Assembly: GCF_011074885.1 (NCBI RefSeq)
Contig: NC_054682.1
Location: 62,001 to 126,000, forward strand
Direction: 5' to 3'
From: Brettanomyces bruxellensis
Taxonomy: Eukaryota > Ascomycota > Pichiomycetes > Pichiales > Pichiaceae
Length of the DNA stretch: 64,000 nucleotides
The translations under genes were made by a program, and so were the position numbers. Each line of letters begins with the position of its first letter. Positions within the stretch are counted from its first letter, which is position 1. The notes below the pieces were generated by a model, which worked only from the letters and a program-made list of their open reading frames with translations, searched no databases and was not told the DNA's origin. Below are positions 20,676 through 32,400 of the stretch, piece after piece.

Positions 20676-21349
20676 GCTGCTTTACTTTGTGTAGACTATA
20701 ATATATTAAGGGACTATGCACAAGATGATGATAGTAAGAGGAGAGGTTGCGTAGATAGAAATAAAAACTAGACACACGATAATTCTGCGGAACGGACTGC
20801 TGGCATTTGGCGCTAATTTGTGGATGTACGTGCAATAAATAGAAAAATTGAGCTGACCAATAATAGGGCGTTAGGACTGATATTTGGATGTAATGGTGTT
20901 AAAAGCAGCAAGCTTATTGGAATGATGTCTTTCCTCTCTGGTAATAAACGTACATTATCAAAGGCCGGCCTTGTGACAATGCTCAAACCAATGGTATTAA
21001 TATTTCTGATCAAGCCAATTGAAATAATAGCAAGGGATTCGAAGAGAAGATAATGAGGGAGACATAAAGAAAGCTTCAGAAAAGTCTCCGAATTATGGCG
21101 AGTTATGGCGGAAGTGAAGATCAAGATCTAAATACCTGCATCTCAATATCTGATAGATATCTAGCAAAGTTTAGACCAGATATAGGCATATATATCAAAC
21201 GCTAATGGAAAATACTGCAATACTGAAGTCATGGACGACCTCCACAATTCTGTGGAGTGTAAATACAGATCGAAACCACTCGATTCCACTCCAGGATTAT
21301 CAACACACTTCATATATTTGGCACTTCAGATACCTAAGCCACGTCTATT
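20676..21349. other. Convergent intergenic region RAD6 / GEP7-like
   Basis: About 670 bp. Forward and reverse frames of 77-103 codons overlap each other here and have no motif. No supported gene. Confidence 0.45.
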
Positions 21350-22525
21350 TTATGCTAACCATAGATAGTACCATTTCCTGCCACTTCCAGTTTCCTTGCT
21401 TTGTGATATTTCAAGAGATTCATCCAACAGCTTGCTTAATCTCTCATTCTCTTTTTTCGCTGCTGTCTGCTCCTCATACTCCTTAATCTGCCGTTGCTCC
21501 TCCTCCCAGCCATTCACGGGAACGCTTCCTGTAAGATTCACCTTTCTGTCATGGCGGAAAGCAAGCACAGTAAGTATGGTAAGCACCGCTATCAAAATTC
21601 TGTTATATGGGTTCATTCTGCGATCTTGTTGATACTGCTTGAGACGTTTGAACCCGAAAGAGCGAGCATCCAACTCTGGGAGTCGTCTTATGGGTGTTTC
21701 AGCGGTTGGCCTGGCCGTTTTTAACACAGACGGATATCTAAAAGGTAGATCAGGTGGAATACCGGCTTTACGATTCATCATATCTGCAGGATCCAATTTC
21801 CTTGCATTGCGGGCCAAAACCGTGTCTCTTTTCTTTATCTTATCCCCAGAATGCTGGAGCACAAACGCCTGTCTTTCCTGCTCCGGTTTACCGGTCCTTT
21901 CACCTACTTGCTGGATGATTTCTGTTAATTCATCTGCTTGTTGTGCTTTGGGTGGCATATTTTGCGAAATTTCCTTGTTTTTATCATTATCCGGCCCTGC
22001 TAACCCATCAGATGGTGCTATCTCATTCAAGCCACCCTTTCCAGACACACTGTAGTAGTCATACAAGTTTGGAAATCCCTCCCTTGGCCCGAAAGACCCG
22101 TAGGCCAACCAGTAGCAAAATCTCTTTTGATCTATAGACAACAATTTCCAGCTTCGCTTTTGCAATTCCTTCACCTGCTCACCCATGAAATGCCGATGGT
22201 AATACGGAAGCTTCTTGAATGCCGCCGGATTAACATAATATGGTGCAGGGTCGAACTTTTTGAGGTCGAAGTCCTCCTCCTCTAAATCACCTTCGCCTGT
22301 AAATGATGACAACACGTCTCTAATTGACATATTCAGTAATATCTTTTTCCTCTTTTGGGCATCTCTCTTTTTTTCCACTGCTGCCCTTATCTGGTCTGCT
22401 GTTGGGGCCCCGTACTTCCCTTTATTTGGCTCCGTACTCATCAACCTAATAAATGTGGAAATCCTGTTAGTTGACCCAACCAATCGATTTGGTTTGGGCA
22501 ATAATATCACGCCAATTATGGCCAT
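21350..22525 (-). CDS. GEP7-like mitochondrial protein with a COX IV-like domain
   Basis: 391 aa. The N-terminus (MAIIGVILLPKPNRLVGSTN, Arg-rich, no acids for ~30 residues) looks like a mitochondrial presequence. In the middle, LPYYHRHFMGEQVKELQKRS and WKLLSIDQKRFCYWLAYGSFG resemble the matrix part of cytochrome c oxidase subunit IV (yeast Cox5). Near the C-terminus ILIAVLTILTVLAFRH is a membrane segment, followed by NGWEEEQRQIKEYEEQ, again as in Cox5. It is far longer than Cox5, and it lies beside and convergent to RAD6, the position I recall for GEP7 (YGL057C) in S. cerevisiae, so a GEP7 ortholog is likely. Function is poorly known; that gene was linked genetically to prohibitins and respiration. 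Confidence 0.65.
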   Translation of the reverse strand: MAIIGVILLPKPNRLVGSTNRISTFIRLMSTEPNKGKYGAPTADQIRAAVEKKRDAQKRKKILLNMSIRDVLSSFTGEGDLEEEDFDLKKFDPAPYYVNPAAFKKLPYYHRHFMGEQVKELQKRSWKLLSIDQKRFCYWLAYGSFGPREGFPNLYDYYSVSGKGGLNEIAPSDGLAGPDNDKNKEISQNMPPKAQQADELTEIIQQVGERTGKPEQERQAFVLQHSGDKIKKRDTVLARNARKLDPADMMNRKAGIPPDLPFRYPSVLKTARPTAETPIRRLPELDARSFGFKRLKQYQQDRRMNPYNRILIAVLTILTVLAFRHDRKVNLTGSVPVNGWEEEQRQIKEYEEQTAAKKENERLSKLLDESLEISQSKETGSGRKWYYLWLA

Positions 22526-23030
22526 AATTTTGAATTCAAATTGGTGGAGGTAATTATAAAAGGCCTATTTCCCTTCAGAGTAATTTAAGCCCTTAAGTTG
22601 ACAGATTTAGTGCATTTACTCGTTGTCATACATCCTCGTTGGTCAATAGACACGTCTCGCTTTAGCCAGATAAGAAATTCAATGCACCTGTTTTTTTGAA
22701 TTTTTGAATTTTTTGGCTTCCGGTTCATTTCTATTTTTTTCAACTTTGTTTTCCGCGATTTTGCATTTTGCTAACTGCTTATTGAACTGAGAGCACACTG
22801 TCATAATCACATCAGATCTACAAGTTGCTCACAGTGTTTAGTAGTTCCTGTGCACACTTTATAGAAACGATAGGACATAACTCCGAACGGCTTGTGAGAC
22901 GTATATAGGTACAAAGCACCTTTCAAAATAGCATAATTCCACAAATTCGATCTCTGCAACATAAATCTAATTACCATCGCTTTCAACTATTATTACATAC
23001 ATCCATATACAACGACACATAATCACAGAA
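22526..23030. promoter_or_regulatory. Divergent promoter region GEP7-like / LSM6
   Basis: About 500 bp with poly(dT) runs near 22690-22745. Nothing specific is identified. Confidence 0.35.
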
Positions 23031-23276
23031 ATGGACACGGAAGAACAGAAAAAGACTACAAACTCGGTTGCCAACTACTTATCGGGAATAACAAGCAGCC
23101 CCGTTATAGTCAAGCTTAATAATGGTTTCGAATACCATGGAATTTTATCTTCAATCGATGGATTCATGAACATCGTACTTGAAAAATGCTCTGAACAGGT
23201 TGGTTCCAAGGTGGTGAAGAACTACAACGAACTCTTCTTGAGAGGCAATAATGTGATGTACATCTCCCAGGCTTGA
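23031..23276 (+). CDS. LSM6: LSM6: Sm-like ring subunit
   Basis: 81 aa, all Sm fold. The N-terminal helix region VANYLSGITSSPVIVKL is followed by Sm1 (NGFEYHGILSSIDGFMNIVL with the D-x-x-M-N RNA-contact motif) and Sm2 (NELFLRGNNVMYISQ). Length and sequence match Lsm6. It is a subunit of both the Lsm1-7 ring (cytoplasmic mRNA decay) and Lsm2-8 ring (U6 snRNA, nucleus). It converges with UTP23, with 193 bp between the stops. Confidence 0.95.
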   Translation: MDTEEQKKTTNSVANYLSGITSSPVIVKLNNGFEYHGILSSIDGFMNIVLEKCSEQVGSKVVKNYNELFLRGNNVMYISQA

Positions 23277-23469
23277 ATACGGGTCTAATGTGTAATTATC
23301 TTTCTGTACATTAATATATACTGTTAGGATCCAGAATACCGTCAGGCTGTTCATTGTACTAAGTCTGCTCCATATCATATAACGTTGCTGGTATCATAGT
23401 CGCTGTTATGTGCGTAAAAATGCGGTTACTATTTGTTTGCCGATTATCAGATAGGTTATCGTGTAAATT

Positions 23470-24408
23470 TTAGTTTTCCTTCATCTGAGTTTCGTCAACC
23501 TGAATATCGGCTTTACCATCAGCTTTGTGGCCAGCCCCACTTTCTTCTTCCTTTCCTTCGGCATTCTGAATCTCACTAACCTCATTCCTCTCTTTGGAAT
23601 CACTCTTTTCTTCTTCATTCTCTTTTCCTTCTTTATTGGCATCACTTTCCCCTTTCTCAGCCTGATCTGACTTGCCCCGCCTTCTATGCCTTCTCTTCCG
23701 TGTCTTTTTGGCACCCTCTGATTGGGAATTATCGTTTTTTGCATCAACATCAGCCACTTTCTTCTTCTTCTTCTTCATACTTAATGGATTCGGTCCTTTA
23801 GGTCCTCTTTTCCGTTTTCTCTCCGGACGTTTCTCGGAATTTGCATTCTCCTCCTCGGTTTCCTTATCCTCATCTCTCAATCCGGCACTCCTGGCATCGT
23901 TTAATCCTCCAGTTAGCTTTCTTCTTTCCACTGCACGCACAACTCGACTTGTTGCAATTGACATAGGTTCCATTATCATCACTGAACGATTCATATATAT
24001 CAATGGAACAGCCGGTATCTGCCGAAGATCTCGCCTTAACTTGGCATTCTGTGTGACCACCACGTATCTGAATTTATTTTCTCCATCAACATTAGTTATA
24101 GATGAAATGCAATCGTCTGAAGTTTTCGTTTCATCATGATGACATCTTCTTTTTTCCATCGTTTTTGCAATGTCAATAGCCTCCTGATTTCCCGAATTGT
24201 ACAAGTGGTTGATGCAGCATTGTGTGATAAATAGTTTTGTTTCCATTTGGACTGTCCGGGCGATTCCTTTATTGAGGTCAAACTTAGTTTTTTGTGCCTC
24301 TAATATTGCATCTGAGTCCACTAGCACTTGAATAGGGGGCTTAAATTTGAATGTCATCTTATACACATTCATTTGTTTTCTGTATGCCTTAGCCCTCTTT
24401 TGCCTCAT
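23470..24408 (-). CDS. UTP23: UTP23: SSU processome component with PIN-like fold
   Basis: 312 aa. It starts MRQKRAKAYRKQMNVYK and has a degenerate PIN domain (residues ~20-165) with the strand IQVLVDSDAIL, a Cys/His zinc-binding set in FITQCCINHLYNSGN and RRCHHDETKTSDDCI, RYVVVTQNAKLRRDLRQIPA, and VPLIYMNRSVMIMEP. This is the layout of Utp23, which helps snR30 leave the early 90S pre-ribosome in the nucleolus. The C-terminal ~110 residues are Lys/Glu-rich low complexity with nuclear-localisation-like KRKRGPKG and KKKKKK. Confidence 0.93.
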   Translation of the reverse strand: MRQKRAKAYRKQMNVYKMTFKFKPPIQVLVDSDAILEAQKTKFDLNKGIARTVQMETKLFITQCCINHLYNSGNQEAIDIAKTMEKRRCHHDETKTSDDCISSITNVDGENKFRYVVVTQNAKLRRDLRQIPAVPLIYMNRSVMIMEPMSIATSRVVRAVERRKLTGGLNDARSAGLRDEDKETEEENANSEKRPERKRKRGPKGPNPLSMKKKKKKVADVDAKNDNSQSEGAKKTRKRRHRRRGKSDQAEKGESDANKEGKENEEEKSDSKERNEVSEIQNAEGKEEESGAGHKADGKADIQVDETQMKEN

Positions 24409-25318
24409 CTTGTTGGATTTGGTATTATGAATGTTACTACTTGCAGTTTGAAGTCGTAGATTGTATTATTTGGATTTCTTAGGCTTCTACCATCTCTTGA
24501 ATATATTTATCGAGACGTGAAAATTTGATAGATTTTTTTAGATACGGTTACCGCATTCGGAAGAATGTGAAAAATATCAGAAATGCTGAAAACGTATAAT
24601 TAGATGGATCTTATCAAAATCAAGTATCTCAAAATTGATTCATACCATCGTATATCATTCGCACAATCCTGAAACTATAAATTGAAATTCGCATTTGTAA
24701 CGAGTATCCTGATTTGCTCTTTGAGTAGTGAATTCATTGTGAGTTGTTCATTTTGAATACTAATGCTTCTACACAAAGTACGCTGCATTTTCACTTTCTC
24801 AAATAAAAATGCAGGTAAAAACAAACTTGATAAATGTAAGAGAGATACCACATTGTTGCAAATTAAATACACCGAAGGATTTTAGTTAAAGGCGATTTAC
24901 CTTGCTCTGTTCACACAGATCTATTATATAATTACATTATTACGTGGCCCTGAGTAGGGAATTGTCTATGCATCGTCCTCGCACCATCAAGTCGATCGAC
25001 GCATATAGCTAAAAATATCATCAATGTGAACACGTGAATCACACCTCGCACCTGGCGATAAAGTGAACTGAATAAAAAAGGGATACCGGGAGTTCAGGAT
25101 TTCGCGGGTTTTGGAATTTTTGGGAAAAGAAAAAGGCAGAGGAAGACCTTCTAATAATTGTAGGTGAGGACAGGCCAAAAAAAAAGTGAAAAATACAGCG
25201 ATAAAAAAATTTTAGTACCACTCAAGTAAAAGCTGTTTAAAGAACTTGTACTTGTGATCCTAGTACACAGACAGACCTTTTATCAACCATAGGACAACTA
25301 ACCTTTATATAAACAAAC
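24409..25318. other. Intergenic: UTP23 and RPS14 divergent promoters
   Basis: About 900 bp, AT-rich, without a supported gene. Reverse frames at 24675-25221 lack motifs. A ribosomal-protein promoter is expected at the right end, but no clear Rap1 or Fhl1 site was identified by eye. Confidence 0.4.
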
Positions 25319-26254
25319 ATGGCAGGTGGTATGTATAAAAATGGACGGGTGCAATGCAATTACAATAAATACGGGGCAAAAGGGTGGAATAAAGATATAG
25401 AAAGATGTGTTTAAACATGACGCAAAAAGCATTTGGGGGAGTTACCATTCAGCAACGTGTGTAAGATCCAGGGCAAAGCAACAGATATATTGTATATGTT
25501 CATTTTGGGGGTTTGATATAGAAGCATGCGGAGAGTTTGCACAGGAAACAGGCTTGAAACACAAGATTTATAGTAAATGAACGAGGCACTTGCTGTTTTG
25601 CTAGAGAAAGCATTTATGGTTAAGAAAATGGGTAGAAATGCGCAAAATATGATGGGAAAACAGATTGGGAAGACAGCTGGTTGTTCTTTGGACGAGAGAG
25701 TTCTTTCATCATGCCTTCATCGTTTGGGAAGTGTGTTTGTGTGTTTTATTTTGGCACAGAGTGTAATTGCAGTATACACAGACAAAGACAAGAGTGAAAG
25801 AGAAGTTATACTAACAAGCACAATTCTTAATGCAGAAAACGTCACATTGGGACCACAAGCTAAGGGCTCACAGGAAGTCTTCGGTGTTGCCCACATCTAC
25901 GCTTCGACTAACGACACATTTGTGCACGTTACCGATATGTCAGGAAGAGAGACTATCGCCAGAGCTACTGGTGGTATGAAGGTGAAGGCAGACAGAGATG
26001 AGTCTACTCCTTACGCCGCTATGTTGGCCGCACAGGATGTTGCTCAGAAATGCAGAGAGGTTGGAATTACCGCCGTCCACATCAAGATGAGAGGTACTGG
26101 TGGTACCAAGACCAAAACTCCAGGTCCAGGTGCTCAGGCTGCTTTGAGAGCCTTGGCCAGATCCGGATTGAAGATTGGAAGAATTGAGGATGTTACTCCT
26201 ATTCCATCTGACTCCACCAGGAAGAAAGGTGGTAGAAGAGGTAGAAGATTGTGA
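25319..26254 (+). CDS. RPS14: RPS14 (uS11): 40S ribosomal protein, two exons
   Basis: Exon 1 is 10 nt (25319-25328, MAG plus one base). The intron (25329-25835, 507 nt) has donor GTATGT, branch TACTAAC (25809-25815) and acceptor ATGCAG. Exon 2 (25836-26254) gives [20 protein letters not shown], continuing to the invariant basic end [13 protein letters not shown]. The spliced protein is 142 aa. uS11 sits on the 40S platform near the mRNA exit channel. Highly conserved stretches are [24 protein letters not shown] and [17 protein letters not shown]. An internal frame in the intron from 25577 is not coding. Whether Rps14 autoregulates splicing here, as in S. cerevisiae, was not assessed. Confidence 0.97.
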
Positions 26255-27235
26255 GCACTGGATTATAAAGAAGAGACGCGGGGCTACGATCTATCTGTCG
26301 TTACTGGTTTGTTGCTTATAATGTATATCTAATCAAGAGACAAGCACTAAGTATTTGAGCGTTGGGATGTACGCACCTTGTACGTGTATATCGCTAAGAT
26401 CTGTAATGTTGTCTGACACCTTGCAAAGGGTGGATGTGGAGTAGTCCAGGGAGTAAAATGTTAGCCATTGAGATTTCTATTCGGCGGTTGTCCTTATGAT
26501 TTTATTGGTGGTGTGATAATCGATGGGCTGAGGAATTTTTCATTCTTTATACTACTTGATTAACGATGAACTTATGCTAATTGAGGTCATATAACCTACG
26601 ATTGGCTTGCTGTTCTGTGCCATTATGTCATATATCGCATTATTTCATAGTTCATGTTACTTCACCTTTTCCTCATTACTCTGTACTAATGCTTCATATA
26701 TCTCCTCAATATTTCATACTTCATAGTACTTCGTGTTTTCCTCATTATTTTGTACTTAGTATTACATTGTACTTTACATCACTCCGCTCTTCCTTTATAT
26801 TACCTTGTATAGAACATTATTTCATATCTCAGGTTACTTTGTGTCACATATTACTTCATGCTTCATACCTCAGATTACTTCGTACTTCATATTTCGTGCC
26901 TCATATTACTTCATGCTTCATGCCTATTGCATATTTTCCAGCCTCAATCAACTCCAAACCAATCAGATTCCAATAATTATACATAGAATGAGGAGCTACG
27001 AAACAACTACATCCCTATCCTCCAATACCTCTATGAGCTCACATCTCCAGAGTACCATGCCCAACAGTGCTACTGGCTTTGTTCCGCAAACTTCTGCTTC
27101 CCTGAATTTTTCACGGCGCTACATTTTCCTTTTTTTTGATATCAAAATAAATTGAAAATCCAAAAGCCCATCTTACTCATCATTACATGCATCAATTGCC
27201 AGGACAAACACACAAAGACGTCCAACTTGAATGCT
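26255..27235. other. Intergenic with degenerate tandem repeats
   Basis: About 980 bp. From about 26610 to 26935 the sequence is built of loose repeats around ATTACTTCATGCTTCATACC, which create spurious frames rich in His, Phe and Ser. No gene is supported. Confidence 0.5.
26610..26935. repeat. Degenerate minisatellite, ~20-25 bp units
   Basis: Repeated variants of TTACTTCATGCTTCATA and CATATTACTTC recur a dozen or so times with substitutions and length changes. This looks like an old, diverged tandem array between RPS14 and GPI14. Confidence 0.6.
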
Positions 27236-28471
27236 ATGTCTCTTCTGAAGCCATCCGCCTTTACTATAACCGTGGTATCGGTCGTATTGCGTGCGGGATT
27301 TCTGCTGTTCGGACTCTACCAAGATTCGCACATGGAAGTTCCATACACAGACATAGATTATTATGTTTTTACGGATGCGGCTCGTTTTGTCGCCAAAGGG
27401 GGCTCTCCTTATTTACGAGAGACATACAGATACACGCCATTGCTTAGTTGGTTCCTTGTTCCAACTGCTTGGGAGCCACAAGAGGTGTGGTTTCACTTTG
27501 GAAAGATTTTGTTCATCCTTTGCGATTTGGTCACGGGTATTTTGTCGTTGAAAATTTTACAAAAGCTACACCGAGATACGCGATGGAGTCTCCTTTGGCT
27601 TCTTAACCCAATGGTGATCACCATCAGCACACGGGGGAGCTCTGAGAGCCTTCTTACCGTGATGGTTATGGCATCTCTTTACTACATCATCGAAAAACGA
27701 TACATCGCTTCAGGATTATGGCTGGGACTCGCAATCCACCTCAAAATATACCCCTTTCTCTATATCCCGGCCATGGTGTTGTTCATTGACCCGGCCTGCT
27801 CAATATGGCGGCCGATAACACGTCAAAGACTGAAATTCTGCGCTGCTACTGCTGTCTCTTTTCTTGCTCTTACATACCTCATGTATGCATTCTATGGCAA
27901 CATATACATTGACCAGGCCTTTCTCTATCATCTACGACGCTTGGATCACCGCCATAACTTCTCGATCTACAACATTACGCTCTATTTCACGTCGTTTACG
28001 CGGAATTCTGCCCTTTCCAACTCTTCCTGGCTCACTTTGGAGAAATTGGCTTTTGTGCCCCAACTTTTCTTGAGCTTTATAGTCACACCTCTTGCTCTTT
28101 GCTACAAGAATGCAGATGCGTCGATTCTCGTCGGCTCATGCTTCATCCAGACGTTTATTTTCATTGCATTCAACAAAGTGATCACCTCTCAGTATTTCAT
28201 CTGGTTTTTGTGTCTTCTCCCCGTTTACATATCGGGAACGACTATTTCACCATGCAGAGGTGCTATTCTTGTTGCAGGCTGGATTATCACGCAGGCATTG
28301 TGGCTTTGGTACGGATATCGGCTCGAGTTTCAAGGTGAGTTTGGTATTTTTCATTATGGACTATGGACTTCAAGCTGCTTTTTCTTCATTTGGAACTGTG
28401 TCATGGCTCACGATCTGATAGCCGATGTCCGGAAACAGAGCATGCAGTTGGTCCAGAAGAAGCAGAAGTAG
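27236..28471 (+). CDS. GPI14: GPI14: GPI-anchor mannosyltransferase I (PIG-M)
   Basis: 411 aa from the Met at 27236 (MSLLKPSAF). The frame is open upstream to 27152 but lacks an ATG there. It adds the first alpha-1,4 mannose to GlcN-PI from dolichol-P-mannose in the ER membrane. Hallmarks are VPYTDIDYYVFTDAARFV with the DxD-type catalytic acid in the first lumenal loop, SPYLRETYRYTPLLSW, LLWLLNPMVITISTRGSSES, GLAIHLKIYPFLYIPA, LDHRHNFSIYNITLYF, and FNKVITSQYFIWFLCLLP, all typical of the family. Multiple hydrophobic helices span the protein. Confidence 0.93.
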   Translation: MSLLKPSAFTITVVSVVLRAGFLLFGLYQDSHMEVPYTDIDYYVFTDAARFVAKGGSPYLRETYRYTPLLSWFLVPTAWEPQEVWFHFGKILFILCDLVTGILSLKILQKLHRDTRWSLLWLLNPMVITISTRGSSESLLTVMVMASLYYIIEKRYIASGLWLGLAIHLKIYPFLYIPAMVLFIDPACSIWRPITRQRLKFCAATAVSFLALTYLMYAFYGNIYIDQAFLYHLRRLDHRHNFSIYNITLYFTSFTRNSALSNSSWLTLEKLAFVPQLFLSFIVTPLALCYKNADASILVGSCFIQTFIFIAFNKVITSQYFIWFLCLLPVYISGTTISPCRGAILVAGWIITQALWLWYGYRLEFQGEFGIFHYGLWTSSCFFFIWNCVMAHDLIADVRKQSMQLVQKKQK

Positions 28472-29487
28472 TGCAGACAATATGTTTGAAAGTGAAGCTT
28501 GACGACGCACGCTTGTGCAATATGTTGGCTTGCTGTTTAAAGCCGGATGCAGATTTCGGCAAACTTTGCTAAGGATAATTTATTGGTGTCAGGAGGCGCC
28601 TGCGTCTAAACGAGGAATTGAGAGCTTAGTTTGCGATTTTTCGGTATATGAACACGAAAAGGAATTTTTTTGAGAATGGTAGATTGGGAAGATGACGTAA
28701 GGGGAAGCCAAGAAATGTGAATGATTAAAATAATATTGATAGAGCCAGAATAATAACAGAAGAAAAGCAGATTTATGACTAAGTAGTGGGTGAAAGAGCA
28801 AGTAAGTAAGCGAGAAAATAAGTGAGCAAGAAGTTAAGCAAGAAGTTAAGCATGAGATTAAGTAGATAAGCAAGAAATTAAGTAATCCAGCAAGTAACTA
28901 AGAGTAACCAAGTAAGAGAGCCATTAATAGAGCACATTTCTATGTTTCATCGAAAAATCAACTACATACCGAATAAAGAGAATGAAAATACGTAACACGG
29001 AAATATTCAACAAATGCCAGGTAATCCCAGCCCAGCAAAGAAATGCGGAAATGAGAGAATAACAATAAAAATAGAGATTAATCTAAAAACAGCACATTGA
29101 TCTTTTTTAATTCGGAGAAACAACAAAAAAGAAAAATAAGGGGAATCCAAAAAAAAATATAGCCAAGAAAAGACATCGAGGACGAGAAAGAGAGGTTTTG
29201 AAATTCATCACTTTCCGTTGCTTATTGCACCAATCACTTTGACTCCAGCCCAGATCACCTTCATTGCAACTTGGATTTGACCTTGTGTCAGAGCTCATCT
29301 TATTAGACATTGTGGGTGCGGATTTGTATTTATTTTCATATCGATAATTGATTTAATTTCATCTTGCTTTATTGTTTTTTTTTCATCTAACAGCAAAACA
29401 GTCTTCATACAAGTGTGACGTGATACATGAACCAATAGAAAAAAGCACAAAGATATTAGTGCAAATACGAATTGTTGCATTTAGAAT
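28472..29487. other. Intergenic with short degenerate repeats
   Basis: About 1 kb. At 28780-28920 there are loose copies of AGCAAGAAGTTAAG and AAGTAAGTAAG. The right part is the OSH3-like promoter. No supported gene. Confidence 0.45.
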
Positions 29488-32400
29488 ATGGAAACATTTG
29501 AAGTGCGGTCCAAGTCTTTCACCATCAAGTGGGTGAAAGCGCCGGATAATACATACATTAGGTGGGAATTAAAGCCACTCAAGCGGTCGATCAATCTGGG
29601 AATCTATCGATACAACAGCCGAGACGAAATTTCCGAGAGCAGCGCATCTGCGCAGAGTGCCGGCGCCAGCAGTGCCAGCGCAGTGTACGGGAGTGAGAAT
29701 ACGAGCGCCTCTGTGATCAGCGAGCCGCGCGATCGCGCAAGCGCGTCCAACCTCAGCGCATCCTGGGAGGCGGCGGACCCGCAGGCCGACGGCGCTGGCG
29801 ACGACAAAAGCGCCAAGGCTGTGAAATCCGTTCAGCTGTTTTCCAGGGAGAACATCAGCGTCGACGCCGTTAACAGGGTGCCCCGGAAGTTGTTCAGCAC
29901 GATTCACAAGACGTTTTTCAGCACGGCGGCAGGAGAGCGCGGCGTCTCAAAGGAAGTGCTTGCGCGCAGTACGGATGCGGATGCAGATGCGCAGGTGCAG
30001 GCGCATGTACCAGAAGAAGCGCCGGCCGGCGCTGCACGTGAGCGGCCGTTCCCAAGCCCAAGCTCCACTGAGAGCAGCCAGAGGAAGCCAAGGCATCGTT
30101 CAGAGAGCCGCAGCTCGCTGATAAGCTTCAACAGAGTGTCATCTTTGGAAGAGCGCATAGATCGGCACTTGACACAAGAAAAATGGGTGGGAAGTTGCGC
30201 AGGGGACGAGTTCATAAGTCGCGCATTCCGTGTGGAGCGCGGCGGGTTGTTTGCTTTTGTGTTTGACAACACGTTCAGCCGCACGAAGGCGAAAAAAGTG
30301 ATGTTTACGCAGTGGGTGGAGGACGGAGAGGAGCCAGCGCGGGCGGCGCAGGCGGAGCGCATGGGGTGCATGGTGGAGCGCAGGGCGGGGCGCAGCGAGC
30401 GCAGCTCTGAGCGGCTGCACAGCCACATGCACAGCCACATGCATTTGCACCATCACGGGCATGACCATGTTGAGCCGCCGGAGCCCCACCCAAGCGACCC
30501 GGACGACACTTTGCAGGAGGAGGAACCCCGTGCGGAGGGCGGCGGCGCGGAGAAACAGGCAAATGAGGAAAATTTGGAAGATGAAGAAGAGGAGAAATCA
30601 GCACATATAAGATTTAAGCTTCCAGAAGAGAAGCAACTGGGCAAGAACACGATTATGATCCGGCTGAAAGGCGTGCAGTACCTCCAGGGGATCCTCCGGA
30701 AGAAGAGGAGGCGCGCGGGAGGCAACTTTGTGCGGCGGTTCTTCAACTTGAACTTCAAGTATGCAGTTTTGGACTATTATGCAGACGAGACGTCAAACAA
30801 CGTCAGGGGCAACATGTTGGTGACACAGGCGGTGATTTCGGCGGACGTCAAGCAGCAGATGTTGTACCTGGACTCGGGAATGGAGCAGTGGATCCTCAAG
30901 GCGGTCACCAAGGAGGATTTTGACGTTTGGGTGCAGGCATTCGATTACATCAAGAAGAAAAACCGCCAGCAGCGGCTTCTGCAGCAGCCAGGTGGCGCAA
31001 TGCAGCCGCAGGCATCCGCTGAGCAGTCTCTCATGTCGATTCCTGTGGATGGCTACGGGATTGGGGCCATCGACGACTATATAGACGCCAACGACAAACA
31101 GAGAACTTCCATAAGTTATGACTTAACCAAGCTCCAGAAACTCGCAGATACTGCCGCCAGCACACTTGGCGACCTCAAGGGAGAGGTGGAGGCGCACTGG
31201 GCGAAGAAGAAGATGGATAAGAGGGAGCGGAAAGAGCGGAAAGAGCGGGAGACGGAAATCGTGCAAGATGCGGCAAATCTCATCACACAGATTCAGTCGC
31301 GGGTCGGGAATATCCGCGGGCGGTTTACCGCACTTGCGGATGAGGACGCTGACGCATACGTGGCCAGCATTCTTTCTGGCGCCAAGCGGCCCTTGACGCG
31401 CACCACGACTGCGGCGACTTCTGTGCTGTCCCAGGACTTCTTTGATGCGCAGGATGTGATGGAGGAGATGAATGAGGGCGTGGTGATGGTTGGCGCCGAG
31501 GCGGAGGCCGGCGCAGGAGCGGATGTGGACACAAGCGCAAGAGCTGGCGCGGGCGTGGATTCTGGCGCAGACGCCGGGCAGCCCGCCGCAGCGCACCGAG
31601 TCGAGATCAAGTACGGTAGCAAGGAGAACATCTTCGTGTCACAACTCGAGAGCGAGCCGGAGTCCGTGTCTTCTTCAAACGAGTGCAGTGACGAGGATGA
31701 GGCCGCGGCGGGAGAAGTAGTCGGTGTGCCTGCAGCGCTGGCAGCGCCCGCAGCGCCGGATGCGCAGCTTGGCGGCGTAAGAGACCTGTACCCGCTCCCG
31801 TATGCGGGCGCAGTCGAGTACAGAAAGGACATTCCACCCTGCGCGGCGCCTCCACCTTCACTCATCGGCATTCTTAGAAAAAGCCTCGGCAAGGATCTCA
31901 CCGGAATCACCATGCCAATAACTTCAAATGAGCCGATTTCCTTCATGCAAAAATATGCGGAGTGCTTCGAGTACGCAGCGCTGTTGAATCGCGCAGCCAC
32001 AGATAGCGCCGAGTCGGGTGCGCGGATGCTGGATATCGCGTGCTTCGCGGTCAGCTATCTGTCATCATACCGCGCAAAGACGCGCAGCCAGCGCAAGCCC
32101 TTCAACCCGCTCTTGGGCGAGACTTTCGAGATGGTGCGCCCAGAAATGGGCTTGCGCATGCTCTGCGAGAAGGTCGTGCACCACCCGGTGGTGTTCGCGG
32201 CGCGCGCAGAGGGCGCAAAGTGGCAGGTGGACCATTGTTTTGCGCCGCAGCAGAAATTTTACGGCAAGGCGGCGGAGATGTTTGTGGACGGCAAAGTGTA
32301 CCTCAAATTAGTGGGCGGAGAAAGCGGCAAAAACGAAACCTACGAGTGGTTGCAGCCGACGGTGGCAATCAAGAATGTGATATCGCTAACTGGGGAGCGG

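Noticed and set aside
25577..25835. ATG-initiated in-frame extension of RPS14
   Set aside because: This is intron sequence. The 10-nt exon, GTATGT donor, TACTAAC branch and family N-terminus make splicing far more likely.
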